DNA of 64,000 nucleotides from Candidatus Omnitrophota bacterium (GCA_041653595.1 JBAZFB010000001.1:121651-185650); one strand, 5' to 3'; positions 14,418 through 23,190 are shown, counted from the stretch's first letter. Numbers and translations: made by a program. The notes: a model not told the origin generated them from the sequence alone.

Positions 14418-15047
14418 TTACCTTACCGTTTCGGCCAGGTTTTTGTAATTTTCCTTCGGGTCTCCTTTGCCGAATATTCCGCTCCCGACGCAGGCGAGAT
14501 CGACACCGGCCTCCTTTATCATCAGGATATTGTCCATTTTCAATCCCCCGTCCATCGCGATGACCGGCCTGCCGTTGCGCCCCATTAACGCGCGCGCCTT
14601 ATCGCAGACCTCCGGGATGAATTTGGCGCCGTAGAAACCCGGATTTACGGAAAGAAAAAGCAGGACGTCTATATCTTTGAAATATCCTTCGACTTTCGAT
14701 ACGGGCGTCCCCGGATTTATCGCGATACCCGCTTCCAGCCCCAGCGCGCGGATCTTCTGGATGACCGAGGAAGGGTCCTCTTTGGATTCATAGTGGAAGA
14801 CTATCCTTTTTGCCCCGGCCCTTTTGAACGGTTCCAGGCATTCGCCCGGCTCCTCCACCATAAGGTGGACTTCAAGCTTTAATCCCGTCTTGATCTTCGC
14901 CAGGTCCGCGGCCGATATACTCTTAGACGGGACGAATTTCCCGTCCATTATATCTATCTGTACCAGGTCGCAGAAACCTTCGGCCTGGGCGATCATCCTT
15001 TTCAGCTCGTCGGGCTTGTCCGTAAGCACTGCCGGCACTATCCTCAT
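14418..15047 (-). CDS. divergent ribulose-phosphate 3-epimerase-like TIM-barrel protein
   Basis: The 209-residue protein has the Rpe barrel: IDIMDGKFVPS (residues ~33-43), EVHLMVEEP, INPGTPVSKVEGY, LSVNPGFYGAKFIPEV and AMDGGLK. Compared with E. coli Rpe, the N-terminal ILSADF is replaced by VLTDKP, and the first metal ligand His (HFDVMD) is a Gln (QIDIMD). The other His and the Asp ligands remain. It shares one base with the hpnG stop, closing the hopanoid operon. It may be a housekeeping Rpe or an isomerase acting on the pentose of the hopanoid side chain; the substitutions favour a changed specificity or metal use, which is an inference. Confidence 0.8.
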   Translation of the reverse strand: MRIVPAVLTDKPDELKRMIAQAEGFCDLVQIDIMDGKFVPSKSISAADLAKIKTGLKLEVHLMVEEPGECLEPFKRAGAKRIVFHYESKEDPSSVIQKIRALGLEAGIAINPGTPVSKVEGYFKDIDVLLFLSVNPGFYGAKFIPEVCDKARALMGRNGRPVIAMDGGLKMDNILMIKEAGVDLACVGSGIFGKGDPKENYKNLAETVR

Positions 15048-15628
15048 CAGGTCGCTCCTTTGTTTATATAATCGAGTAAGAATTCCGCGAGATTATTTGA
15101 AGCGAGATCGGTGTTCCTCTTGAGGCGCAGGAGCCTCGGCGGCCACAAGAGCTGCAGGAAAGACCTCGGCAGGTCATCCAACAGCGTATCGCTTACCGTC
15201 TTAATGGCAATAAAGGGTGTATCATGTTTTTTTGCCACCGATGAGACCGCCTCGGATTCCATATCGACGATGATGGCGCCTTCCCTTTGGGACGCTTCGG
15301 TCTTCTCCTCGCAGGTGAAGAGCGGCAGGGGGGAGCAAAATAACTTACGGTCTCTCAGGTCGGATACGATAACATCGCCTATCTTAAGGTCCTTGACAAG
15401 CGCGCCGCAAAACCCTGCTGAGATTATGAGGTCGGGCTTGAAATCTTTTATGATACCCTCCGCCATCTCCCCGGCCTTTTCCGCTCCTATGCCGCTATTT
15501 GCGAGGACCAGGTATCCGTCCTTCACCGGTATCACCGGCCGGAGCGATTTAAAAAAATTTACTCCCATCAGGCGCGCCAGGGGCCTGAGCTCCCGGTAAA
15601 ACGCGAAGATGATGGCGATCTTCTTCAT
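15047..15628 (-). CDS. hpnG: hopanoid-associated nucleosidase/phosphorylase HpnG
   Basis: This 193-residue member of the purine nucleoside phosphorylase/MTAN superfamily has FAFYRELRPLARLMG at the N-terminus, SGIGAEKAGEMA, ISAGFCGAL (~72) and the ribose-binding VDMESEAV (~127). In characterised bacteria HpnG removes adenine from adenosylhopane made by HpnH, yielding ribosylhopane. Position in an operon with shc, hpnH and hpnA supports this over a general nucleosidase role. It is rather short for the family. It starts two bases after the IspH stop. Confidence 0.82.
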   Translation of the reverse strand: MKKIAIIFAFYRELRPLARLMGVNFFKSLRPVIPVKDGYLVLANSGIGAEKAGEMAEGIIKDFKPDLIISAGFCGALVKDLKIGDVIVSDLRDRKLFCSPLPLFTCEEKTEASQREGAIIVDMESEAVSSVAKKHDTPFIAIKTVSDTLLDDLPRSFLQLLWPPRLLRLKRNTDLASNNLAEFLLDYINKGAT

Positions 15629-15630
15629 TT

Positions 15631-16467
15631 TCAGCCCAACTTCTTGAGCTTCTTCTTGACTTCTTCGATGAGCACATCCGGCGTCGACGCGCCCCCGATT
15701 ATGCCGACCGATCTCACGCCTTTCAGCGCAGACGGCTTCAGGTACTTCGCGCTCTCTATCTGTATCGTATTTTTATTGTATTTATGGCAGAGTTTCTTGA
15801 GCTTCAGGGTATTTGAGCTGTGGTGGCTTCCTACGACTATCATCAGGTCGACTTTCTGGGCGAGTTTTACCGCGTCCTCCTGCCTTTTCCTGATGTCGGC
15901 GCATATGGTGTTGATTATCTTTATCTCATGGGCTACCCTCATCACCTCGGCAACGACGTCCCTGCAGAGCTCCACCGAATGGGTCGTCTGGAAGATAAGG
16001 CCGACCTTGTATTTCAATTTTGCCTGGTCGACTTCTTTATGGTTCGCGACCACTATCGCCTTCTCCTTCAGGTGGCCCAATATGCCCTTTATCTCGGCGT
16101 GGTCCTTGTCTCCCACTATCAGGACCTGATAGCCCTCCTCTTCCAGTTTCTTCGCCGCGATCTGCGCCTGCCTGACGATGGGACAGGTGGCGTCGACTAT
16201 CTCTATCCTCTTCACCGCGACCTTAGCCCTTTCGTCGGGAGAGATGCCGTGCGCGCGTATGATAAGCATCCCGCCTTCCCTTACCTCTCTTATGCTCTTC
16301 ACTTCCCTGAGCCCCTTTTCGGAGAGTTTACGGGTAATGGCGTCATTATGGACCAGCTCTCCGGTTATATAGGCCGGGACGCCTTTCGAAAGCGCTTCTT
16401 CCGTAAGCTTTACCGCGCGGTTCACGCCGAAACAGCATCCTATCTTCCTGGGCGTCAATATCCTCAT
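15631..16467 (-). CDS. ispH: 4-hydroxy-3-methylbut-2-enyl diphosphate reductase (LytB)
   Basis: The ATG at 16465-16467 gives 278 residues, the normal IspH length. Longer readings run into hpnA and were rejected. The ATG overlaps the hpnA stop as ATGA. The three cysteines that hold the [4Fe-4S] cluster are in GCCFGVNRAV (~12), IVDATCPIVRQAQ (~95) and INTICADIRKRQ (~190), and the substrate motif VGSHHSSNT follows. It makes IPP and DMAPP, the last step of the MEP pathway, so isoprenoid precursor supply is encoded together with hopene formation. No other MEP gene is in the window. Confidence 0.93.
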   Translation of the reverse strand: MRILTPRKIGCCFGVNRAVKLTEEALSKGVPAYITGELVHNDAITRKLSEKGLREVKSIREVREGGMLIIRAHGISPDERAKVAVKRIEIVDATCPIVRQAQIAAKKLEEEGYQVLIVGDKDHAEIKGILGHLKEKAIVVANHKEVDQAKLKYKVGLIFQTTHSVELCRDVVAEVMRVAHEIKIINTICADIRKRQEDAVKLAQKVDLMIVVGSHHSSNTLKLKKLCHKYNKNTIQIESAKYLKPSALKGVRSVGIIGGASTPDVLIEEVKKKLKKLG

Positions 16468-17480
16468 CTCTTCTCTCCCCGTTTCGCGTAACCCTTCGAG
16501 TAGAACCATTCCGCGGATCTCCGGAAGGCGTCCTTTACATCGCCCTGCGGGAGTCCCAGCTCTTTCACCGCCTTTGAACAATCGAAAGCGAACGGCTTTC
16601 CGCCGAGCCTCAACCCTTCCCATGGGATAAGAGGTTCCTTGTGCGTCACATATTGGCATATCTTTTGCGATACAAAACCCAGCGGCAGCAAGAGCGCCGC
16701 GGAAAATTTGGTCTTCGGCTTAGGCCTGCCGGAAATTTCGCTTAAAATGCCGAATACCTCCTCAAGAGTCAGGTTATCGGCGCCCAGGATATACCGCTCG
16801 CCTGTCTTTCCCTTTTCTTCCGCGAGCAGGTGCCCGGCAGCGACATCCCCCACATCAATATAATTTATGACGGTGTCGATATAGCCGGGAAGCCTGCCGT
16901 TAAGGTAATCGAGTATCATCTTTCCCGGAGGGGTAAAGTTGTAATCCCCTTCGCCCACCGGCGTCGTCAGGCTGACGGTGACTATCGGAAGGCCCTTCTT
17001 GATATATTTGACCGCTTCCTCGTAGGCGAGCCATTTTGAGCGGGCATAGTGGCCGGCCATCTTCCCCAGGCCCAATACCGCCTTCTCGTCGGACGGGTTC
17101 TCCCTTGTGCCCCCTTTTAAAATGGCGGCCGTGCTGGTGAAGACGACCTTATCGACCCCCTCTTCGAGCGCGGCCTGGAATAAATTCCTCGTCCCGGTCC
17201 AGTTGATATCATAGACTTCTTTGGGATTCGCGTACCAGAGATGGACATATGAGGCCAGGTGGTATACGGTCTTGACCCCGGAGAGGGCTTTCTTGAGCGA
17301 ATCCGGATCGCGCAGGTCGCCGTAGGCGAATTCGACATCGCATTTCAAGGGCTGCTCCTCGATGAGATTCACGAGATTGGAATTCTTGCGCACGAAGCAG
17401 CGGACGCGCTCCCCCCGCTTGTCCAATAGCCTCACTACATGCGAACCCACGAAACCGTTAGAGCCGGTCACAAGGATCAT
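16464..17480 (-). CDS. hpnA: hopanoid-associated NAD-dependent sugar epimerase HpnA
   Basis: This 338-residue extended short-chain dehydrogenase has the NAD motif VTGSNGFVGSHVVRLL at the N-terminus, YGDLRDPDSL, HLASYVHLW, STAAI around residue 115 and the catalytic YARSK (Y-x-x-x-K) near 140. It matches the dihydroflavonol-reductase-like HpnA group found next to hopene genes, whose reaction has not been settled. Operon position between hpnH and ispH supports the name. Confidence 0.85.
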   Translation of the reverse strand: MILVTGSNGFVGSHVVRLLDKRGERVRCFVRKNSNLVNLIEEQPLKCDVEFAYGDLRDPDSLKKALSGVKTVYHLASYVHLWYANPKEVYDINWTGTRNLFQAALEEGVDKVVFTSTAAILKGGTRENPSDEKAVLGLGKMAGHYARSKWLAYEEAVKYIKKGLPIVTVSLTTPVGEGDYNFTPPGKMILDYLNGRLPGYIDTVINYIDVGDVAAGHLLAEEKGKTGERYILGADNLTLEEVFGILSEISGRPKPKTKFSAALLLPLGFVSQKICQYVTHKEPLIPWEGLRLGGKPFAFDCSKAVKELGLPQGDVKDAFRRSAEWFYSKGYAKRGEKR

Positions 17481-17495
17481 ATTTTTCTCCCGGGA

Positions 17496-18494
17496 TTAAC
17501 TGAACTGCCAGCCGATCAACGTCATTATATCCTTGAACGACTTTCCTTCGAGCACGCTGGCAGGTTCGAAACCGCAATGGACCGCGCATTCCGCACAGCG
17601 CGGGTTCTTGCTCTTAGGGCCGTATTTTTTCCATTCCGTCTTTTCGATAAGTTCCTTGTAGGTGGCGAAATGCTTATCGGCAAGCTGGTAACAGGGCGAG
17701 CGCCACCCTATCGGGTTGCGGGTCGGCGTCGACCAGGGCGCGCAATCCAGCTCGCGCTTCCCCTGCACAAATTCAAAATATAACGGGGAGCCGAGAAAAT
17801 TGTATTTTTTGAATTCGGGCTCGAGTTTCCGGAAGAAATCCGCCAGTTCCTTCTTGCGGAAGAAGAATGCCTCGCCCACCTGCGGGTACCCGTAGGCCGG
17901 CGATATCAGGAAGCCGTCCACTCCGGCGCCCTGGAGGGTCTTGAACAACTGCTTAAGTTCGCTTATGTCAGTCTGCCTGTAGATGGTGGTATTGGTGCAG
18001 ACGAAGAAACCCTTCTTTTTTGCCGCTTTTATCGCCTCGATCACCCTTGCGTATGTCCCTTTAAGCCCGGTTATCGCGTCATGCATCTTCTCCGGCCCGT
18101 CGATATGGAAATTTATCATGAGGTTGCCGCTCGGCCTCAACGTATCTATCTTATCCTTAAAGAGAAGGCCGTTGGTGCAGAGGTATATATATTTACCCTT
18201 CTTGGCAAGTTTCTCTACCAACTCGGATATATACGGGTAGACGAGCGGTTCTCCGCCGCAGATCGACACTATCGGCGCCCCGCACTCATCCGCCGCCTTG
18301 AGGCATTCGGCGACGGTCATCATCTTGTGCAGGTCGCGTTTATATTCCCTAATGCGGCCGCACCCTTCGCACGACAGGTTGCACATAAACGTCGGTTCCA
18401 GCATTAAAACGAGCGAGAACCGCTTGTTGCTCCTGATCTTGTTGGCAATTATATGTTTCGTCATTCTGGCCGTTAAGCCGGGCTTGAATCTCAT
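17496..18494 (-). CDS. hpnH: adenosyl-hopene transferase, radical SAM enzyme HpnH
   Basis: This 332-residue radical SAM protein has the cluster motif CNLSCEGCGRI (C-x3-C-x2-C, around residue 37), then SICGGEPLVYP and the C-terminal cysteine set CAECAVHCGFEP. HpnH attaches the 5'-deoxyadenosyl group of SAM to diploptene, making adenosylhopane, the first step of C35 hopanoid synthesis. It lies five bases after the squalene-hopene cyclase stop. Length and the LTARMTKHIIANK start agree with known HpnH proteins. Confidence 0.93.
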   Translation of the reverse strand: MRFKPGLTARMTKHIIANKIRSNKRFSLVLMLEPTFMCNLSCEGCGRIREYKRDLHKMMTVAECLKAADECGAPIVSICGGEPLVYPYISELVEKLAKKGKYIYLCTNGLLFKDKIDTLRPSGNLMINFHIDGPEKMHDAITGLKGTYARVIEAIKAAKKKGFFVCTNTTIYRQTDISELKQLFKTLQGAGVDGFLISPAYGYPQVGEAFFFRKKELADFFRKLEPEFKKYNFLGSPLYFEFVQGKRELDCAPWSTPTRNPIGWRSPCYQLADKHFATYKELIEKTEWKKYGPKSKNPRCAECAVHCGFEPASVLEGKSFKDIMTLIGWQFS

Positions 18495-18498
18495 TTTT

Positions 18499-20400
18499 TC
18501 AGACCTTTATCTTTCCGCGGTTGGCCGCATATTCCGAGAGGGCGATAAGCGGGAAATACGCGGAATAAAGTTCATAACGCAGGTAGCAGACCCTCGGAAA
18601 ACCCGTCCCCGTAAAATCAGCCTCTTTCCAGTTCCCGTTCGCCTCCTGGCTCCCTATAAGATGCTCTATGCCGCGTTCGACTGCGGCGCTTTCGTAATCA
18701 CCGTCGGCAAAGAGTATAAAAAGCGCCCAGGCCGTCTGCGAAGGGGTTGAGGGCCCCTTGCCTTTCTTGAACGGGTCCTCGTACGTCGCCGCCGATTCTC
18801 CCCATCCTCCGTCGTCATTCTGGACGCCGTATATCCATTTCGCCGCGGCCGCCAATTCTTCCTTCGACGATCCCCCCGCCGAGAAAGAAAGGCCTCGTGC
18901 GGCCAGGAACGTGCCGTATATATAATTTACCCCCCACCTACCGTACCACGTGCCGTCGGCTATCCTGTCTTTTTTTAAAAATCCGATCGCGTCCTTCAGG
19001 GGGGCTCTTTTAGCGTCGAAACCGAGCCGGGCCAAAAGCTCGCATACCCTTCCGGTTATATCCGCGCACGTGGGGTCTAGCATCGCGTTATGGTCCGAAA
19101 AAGGCACCTTATTCAGGAAACTCTTATTGTTATCCTTGTCGTAAGAGCTGAACCCGCCGTCGCGGGACTGCATCTTCAGCATCCAGTCAAGGCCTCGGGC
19201 GGATCCGGCTTTCTTCTGCGGCTCTTCCGGCCCCATATCTATCTGCGTCAACCCGAGCAATACCTGCGCGGTATCGTCTATATCCGGGTAAAATTCGTTC
19301 CTGAACTGGAAATACCATCCGCCCGGTGCGGCGTCCCCGGACTTTTTCTTCCAATCACCGGTCTCGTTCACCTGCTTCGAGAGTAGCCAACGTCCGGCCT
19401 TACGCATCGCATCATCCCCTTTCGGGAAACCCGATATCCCGAGGGCATATGCGCAAAGCGCCGTATCCCAGACCGGCGAGACGCAGGGCTGCATCTCCGT
19501 CTCCTTGCCGTTATCTATCGCTAATTTCAAGACCTCTTCAAGATTCGATCTCAGGAGCGGATCATCGGCCTTATAGCCGAGACAGCTCAGGGCCATTACG
19601 GAATTTATCATGGCAGGATAGATGGCGCACAGGCCGTCGCTCTTGTCAAACCTCTCTATCATCCATTGCCCGGCTTTCTTCACTGCCGCGCCCTTCAAGA
19701 ACGCTAATTTTAATTTATATAAGGTTTTTATCGTCGCATCCAGCAATAGGAAAAGATTCTTCCAGCTTATCACCCGCCTGTCCCACCGTATGCCGCAATC
19801 CTTCATCCTGCGTCCGGCCGTGTAAAGCTCGTCTATGCTGAAATTCTTCACCAGGGGCCGCACCGGCCTGAAAGCCCAGATCACCGAAAGCGGCACGACG
19901 ATCGTCCTCGTCCACGCGCTGAAATCGTAAATATTCACAGGGGACCAGTCCGGGAGCAGGATAAGTTCCGGCGGTATAGCCGGCGCCGCGTCCCAATTCC
20001 CGAGGCCGAACATGGCCAGATAGAACCTGTTATAGCTGTTGGACTTTTCGATGCCGCCAAGGCCCAATATTATCCGGCGGTCCCGCGCCATCAGCTGGTT
20101 ACCTTCCTCAAATCCTTTAAGCTTCAGCGCCATGTAATTCTTAATGGTGGCGTTGAGTTCCGGCGGACCTCCCGGATAGACGGGCCATCCCCCGTTCTCA
20201 AGGCGCGCGGCTAAAATAAAATTCACCAGTTTCTCTTCCAACGCGTCGTCCCTTATACCCAGGAACCGCAGAAGGAAGATAGTATCCGCCTCCAGGCCCA
20301 GGTCCATGTGGAAATTCGAATGGAAATGGCCGTCGGCAGCCTGTTTGCTCAAGAGATACTCCTGAGCGCCCTTTATCGCGTTTGAAAGTCTCTCGTTCAT
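18499..20400 (-). CDS. shc: squalene-hopene cyclase
   Basis: The 633-residue protein has the prenyltransferase/oxidosqualene-cyclase (alpha/alpha) barrel pair. The acid motif DIDDTAQVLLGL (DxDDTA, around residue 380) protonates squalene. QW-type repeats are seen in LLSKQAADGHFHSN, NGGWPVYPGG, DGGFSSYDKDNN, DDGGWGES and EANGNWKEADFTG. Length is at the lower end of bacterial SHCs (~630-680). The start overlaps the DUF116 stop as ATGA. With hpnH, hpnA and hpnG downstream this cell can be expected to make C30 and side-chain-extended hopanoids. Confidence 0.94.
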   Translation of the reverse strand: MNERLSNAIKGAQEYLLSKQAADGHFHSNFHMDLGLEADTIFLLRFLGIRDDALEEKLVNFILAARLENGGWPVYPGGPPELNATIKNYMALKLKGFEEGNQLMARDRRIILGLGGIEKSNSYNRFYLAMFGLGNWDAAPAIPPELILLPDWSPVNIYDFSAWTRTIVVPLSVIWAFRPVRPLVKNFSIDELYTAGRRMKDCGIRWDRRVISWKNLFLLLDATIKTLYKLKLAFLKGAAVKKAGQWMIERFDKSDGLCAIYPAMINSVMALSCLGYKADDPLLRSNLEEVLKLAIDNGKETEMQPCVSPVWDTALCAYALGISGFPKGDDAMRKAGRWLLSKQVNETGDWKKKSGDAAPGGWYFQFRNEFYPDIDDTAQVLLGLTQIDMGPEEPQKKAGSARGLDWMLKMQSRDGGFSSYDKDNNKSFLNKVPFSDHNAMLDPTCADITGRVCELLARLGFDAKRAPLKDAIGFLKKDRIADGTWYGRWGVNYIYGTFLAARGLSFSAGGSSKEELAAAAKWIYGVQNDDGGWGESAATYEDPFKKGKGPSTPSQTAWALFILFADGDYESAAVERGIEHLIGSQEANGNWKEADFTGTGFPRVCYLRYELYSAYFPLIALSEYAANRGKIKV

Positions 20401-21185
20401 ATGTTAAGGCAGTATCTGATTATTTTTTCAAGTTCTTTTATGTCTACGGAAGTGTTTTTGCAAGGCCCTTCCGGGCGCTTGTTCGGGATACCGAAGACCG
20501 GCATCTTCGGGGCGGTGTCCTGTATGCCGGAGATGAGGTCCCTCTCGCACGCTACGCCTATCACCGCGTCGGGCCTGTGGTCTTTAATGGCTTTCCTCGC
20601 CTCGTCACCGCCGAAAGCGGTGTAGGCGGTAAACTGGTATTTTTCGCTGAGTTCTTTTATTTTGGCCCTTACCTCGGCGGAGAGGCAGCGAGGCAGGAGG
20701 ACGAGTATCTTCTTTGAGCTCCTGCCCGTCCGCGTAGCATACATGAGATCATTATGGAATTTGACGAAGGAATTACCTATCTTGTCCCTCGCTATGCCGA
20801 AGATCCCGGCTAACCTCACCGTTCCGGAGAGTAAGACGCGCAACGAGAGGCGCCTGACAAAAAAAGACGGCGCGAGCTTGACTTTCAAGACCGCCGATGA
20901 GACCTGCGCCAGGTACCAGGCCGCAAGTAAAAAAGCGGAAATGCCAAATGCCGCGCCGGCTATACCCGTAAATTCCGGCCCAAAACTTTCAAAACGCGGC
21001 AACGCGAGGTACCAAAACAACCAAACTCCAACTAAGACAAGGAGTAATACCAAAAAAGAGAAAAAAATGAATAACGATTTCGGGGCGTCGCTTGGGCTTC
21101 CGCCCTTGGCGCCCGGCTGCCAATCCGCCCATTCGTCGCCCAAAAGCCTGTCTTCCAGCCTCTTTCCCTTCCCGGTCTCTTTCAT
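20397..21185 (-). CDS. DUF116 family membrane protein heading the hopanoid operon
   Basis: This 262-residue protein has two hydrophobic helices (~37-65 and ~75-95) after a charged N-terminus. A soluble domain (~120-262) matches DUF116, with KILVLLPRCLSAEVRAKI, VIGVACERDLISGI and the cysteines in PCKNT and RYCLNI. DUF116 is uncharacterised. A cysteine cluster of this kind could bind metal, but that is inference. The gene is translationally coupled to shc by an ATGA overlap, so a link to hopanoid or isoprenoid chemistry is suggested. Its -10 lies nine bases from the ATG. Confidence 0.8.
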   Translation of the reverse strand: MKETGKGKRLEDRLLGDEWADWQPGAKGGSPSDAPKSLFIFFSFLVLLLVLVGVWLFWYLALPRFESFGPEFTGIAGAAFGISAFLLAAWYLAQVSSAVLKVKLAPSFFVRRLSLRVLLSGTVRLAGIFGIARDKIGNSFVKFHNDLMYATRTGRSSKKILVLLPRCLSAEVRAKIKELSEKYQFTAYTAFGGDEARKAIKDHRPDAVIGVACERDLISGIQDTAPKMPVFGIPNKRPEGPCKNTSVDIKELEKIIRYCLNI

Positions 21186-21194
21186 AAGGGCATA

Positions 21195-21223
21195 ATTATA
21201 TCACGAATAAAGGGTGGGCGCAA
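21195..21223 (-). promoter_or_regulatory. promoter of the hopanoid operon, candidate leaderless start
   Basis: Extended -10 TGATATAAT (TATAAT at 21195-21200) and a weak -35 TTGCGC (21218-21223) have a 17-base spacer. Nine bases separate the -10 from the ATG at 21185, and no Shine-Dalgarno is present. Confidence 0.6.
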
Positions 21224-21231
21224 TAATGCTA

Positions 21232-22230
21232 TTAAGCGGATTTGCGGATGATGAGCTTGGGATCGAAGAAACGCGTATAGGATTTCCTGTGGGGGGAGTT
21301 TATGGAGTTGAGCAGGTCTGAGCCGGCTTCGTAGGCGATATCGACTACGGGCTGGTCGACGGTAGTTATCGGGGGATCGAAGAGTTCGCATATCGGTATA
21401 TTATCGAATCCGACTATGGCGACATCTTCCGGGACCCTCTTTCCTGCGCCCTTTATGGCCTTTATCGCGCCGATAGCCATCCTGTCGTTCGCCGCAAAGA
21501 TACCGTCGGGCGGGGAATCGAGCAAGAGGAACTTTTTCGCGACGATCTCGGCGTCCTCGTACCTGAAATATCCGCGCTCCACGTATTCCGGCCTGAATTG
21601 GAGGCCGGCCTCTTCGAGCGCCTGTTTATATCCCTTGAACCTCTCCTCGGCATCGAACCAGTTCTCGTGCCCGTGGATGAAGGCTATCCTCTTCCTGCCG
21701 GTATCTATGAGGTGCTTCGTGGCGACGTATCCGCCCTTCCTGTTATCGCAGCCGAAAGAATCCGCCCTCTCGGAATACGCGAAGAGCAGCGCTACCGGGA
21801 CCTGCTGCTTCCTTAATTCTTCGAGTTTTTCAGTATCGTCTCTCGAGATAGCCACCAATATCAGGCCGCCAACCAGCTTGCTCTTGTACATCTGGAGGCA
21901 TTGGTCGCCGTCAAATTTGGTCTGCGTGAATATCATCAGCTGGTAGTTGTTCTCGTTGGCGGCGCGGGCCACTCCCTTGATGGTATCTATCGCGAAGAAA
22001 TCGGTATTTATGAAAGTATCGTTAGGGAATACGAGGCCTATTACGTTTATCTTCTTTGAGGCGAGGCTCGCGGCGTGGATATTCGGGAAATACTTCTCTT
22101 TATCGAGATGTTTTAAAATGCGCTCCCGAGTCTCCTCGGCCACGTTCTTGTCGTTCTTAAGGACCCTTGAGATGGTCCGGCGCGAGATGTTGAGTTTTTG
22201 CGCTAGTTCTTCCAGTGATTTTACGCTCAT
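21232..22230 (-). CDS. LacI-family transcriptional regulator
   Basis: This 332-residue regulator has a LacI helix-turn-helix (residues ~4-50: LEELAQKLNISRRTISRVLKN). A periplasmic-binding-protein-like sugar-sensing domain follows, with GLVFPNDTFINTDFFAI, GGLILVAISRD, GCDNRKGGYVATKHLI and GIFAANDRMAIGAIKA. These proteins repress or activate carbohydrate genes through palindromes with a central CG. The ligand is unknown. It lies upstream of the hopanoid operon and downstream of the PEP-CTERM gene, but seems to have its own promoter. Confidence 0.92.
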   Translation of the reverse strand: MSVKSLEELAQKLNISRRTISRVLKNDKNVAEETRERILKHLDKEKYFPNIHAASLASKKINVIGLVFPNDTFINTDFFAIDTIKGVARAANENNYQLMIFTQTKFDGDQCLQMYKSKLVGGLILVAISRDDTEKLEELRKQQVPVALLFAYSERADSFGCDNRKGGYVATKHLIDTGRKRIAFIHGHENWFDAEERFKGYKQALEEAGLQFRPEYVERGYFRYEDAEIVAKKFLLLDSPPDGIFAANDRMAIGAIKAIKGAGKRVPEDVAIVGFDNIPICELFDPPITTVDQPVVDIAYEAGSDLLNSINSPHRKSYTRFFDPKLIIRKSA

Positions 22231-22254
22231 TAGCTGCCCTTTCCGGTGACTAAT

Positions 22255-22283
22255 ATCTTATCAGAGAAGCCGGGAAAAGTAAA
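22255..22283 (-). promoter_or_regulatory. candidate promoter of the LacI-family gene
   Basis: Minus-strand TTTACT (22278-22283) and TAAGAT (22255-22260) have a 17-base spacer. It lies just past the terminator of the PEP-CTERM gene. Each box matches consensus at four of six positions. Confidence 0.4.
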
Positions 22284-22294
22284 CTCCGAAAAAA

Positions 22295-22320
22295 GGCCGC
22301 TGCTTTTAATAGCAGCGGCC
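22295..22320 (-). terminator. rho-independent terminator after the PEP-CTERM gene
   Basis: A perfect 9-bp GC-rich stem (GGCCGCTGC/GCAGCGGCC) with an 8-base loop is followed on the minus strand by TTTTTTCGG. Confidence 0.85.
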
Positions 22321-22352
22321 TTGCCCTGGTTGCAGTTACAATGATAAAAGAA

Positions 22353-22402
22353 CCGGCCCTGCTTCGTCTTATTCGTGGGGGATGAGATTTTAGCAGGGCC
22401 GG
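22353..22402. repeat. second long inverted repeat between the PEP-CTERM stop and its terminator
   Basis: Arms CCGGCCCTGCT (22353-22363) and AGCAGGGCCGG (22392-22402) pair over 11 bp around a 28-base loop. It lies in the 3' untranslated region and could protect the mRNA end. Confidence 0.7.
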
Positions 22403-22416
22403 CCCCTTAAATCAGG

Positions 22417-23073
22417 TTACTTTTTCCTTTTTGAAACTCCGAACAAACCTACCAAACCCGAACCGAGCAGAAGAAGGCTCGCCGGTTCCGGAACCGGAGC
22501 ATAATCAACGTTGATGTCGTCATATCCGAAAGTTCCGGTAGATCCTGTCAATGAACCCATTTCCAGCGTCAAAATCTGGAACATCTTGGCGCCAGACGGA
22601 ACATACCCGGTCGCCTGATAAGATGTCCAATCCTGGTTCGATGTAACAGGTGTAGTCACTATATCCGAACCCCATATTCTGGTAGTGGAATTCGCGGTAT
22701 AGTCGTTGTAGAACTCAAGCTGCAATTGCCCGCGCGCACCCGCAGTCACACCCGAGGATTTGACCAAACCATTCAGGTAGATCAGACTGCCCGGCTGGAC
22801 TGCACCGGGGACGGCGTCAGGTACGGCCTGGTAATATCCGGCGTACATCGGAGTGGTAGTGCCCGACTGGACGTTTATAACGTTCTCGCCGTAATTCGCG
22901 CCGCTCGCACCAGGTGTCTTGATAGAATGCGATGCCGCGGAACCCGAAGAGAAGAACGACCAGCCTGTCTCTCCCGACTCAAAACCCGGATTGGTTATAA
23001 GATTAGCGTAAACATTTGAAGATGAAACCAGAACCAACCCTGCTACTAACCCGAGGAAGAATAATTTCTTCAC
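22417..23073 (-). CDS. PEP-CTERM sorting domain protein
   Basis: This 218-residue exported protein has a signal peptide (1-23, ending VYA). A beta-rich carbohydrate-binding-like body (~24-185) runs from LITNPGFESGETGWSFFSSG to FGYDDINVDYA. The C-terminal sorting signal VPEPASLLLLGSGLVGLFG is followed by basic KRKK. PEP-CTERM tails are cut and anchored by an exosortase (EpsH/XrtA); none is in the window, so it must be elsewhere. The body resembles the N-terminal module of the upstream carbohydrate-binding protein. Proteins of this class are usually extracellular-matrix components. Confidence 0.92.
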   Translation of the reverse strand: MKKLFFLGLVAGLVLVSSSNVYANLITNPGFESGETGWSFFSSGSAASHSIKTPGASGANYGENVINVQSGTTTPMYAGYYQAVPDAVPGAVQPGSLIYLNGLVKSSGVTAGARGQLQLEFYNDYTANSTTRIWGSDIVTTPVTSNQDWTSYQATGYVPSGAKMFQILTLEMGSLTGSTGTFGYDDINVDYAPVPEPASLLLLGSGLVGLFGVSKRKK

Positions 23074-23113
23074 TCTTACCCCCTTTCCTTTTTGTTGCTG
23101 TTGTTTTCCATAC

Positions 23114-23133
23114 TTCTGCCCCCGAGGGCAGAA
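23114..23133 (-). promoter_or_regulatory. stable hairpin in the 5' untranslated region of the PEP-CTERM gene
   Basis: The 8-bp stem TTCTGCCC/GGGCAGAA has a four-base loop (TCGG on the transcript). It lies about 40 bases before the start codon and 60 after the promoter, so it may affect mRNA stability or translation. Confidence 0.55.
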
Positions 23134-23190
23134 TAAAGGAAAAACTAAAATGTGGTTTACAGGTTCGAGGATTATTAAGGAACTAGGTAA

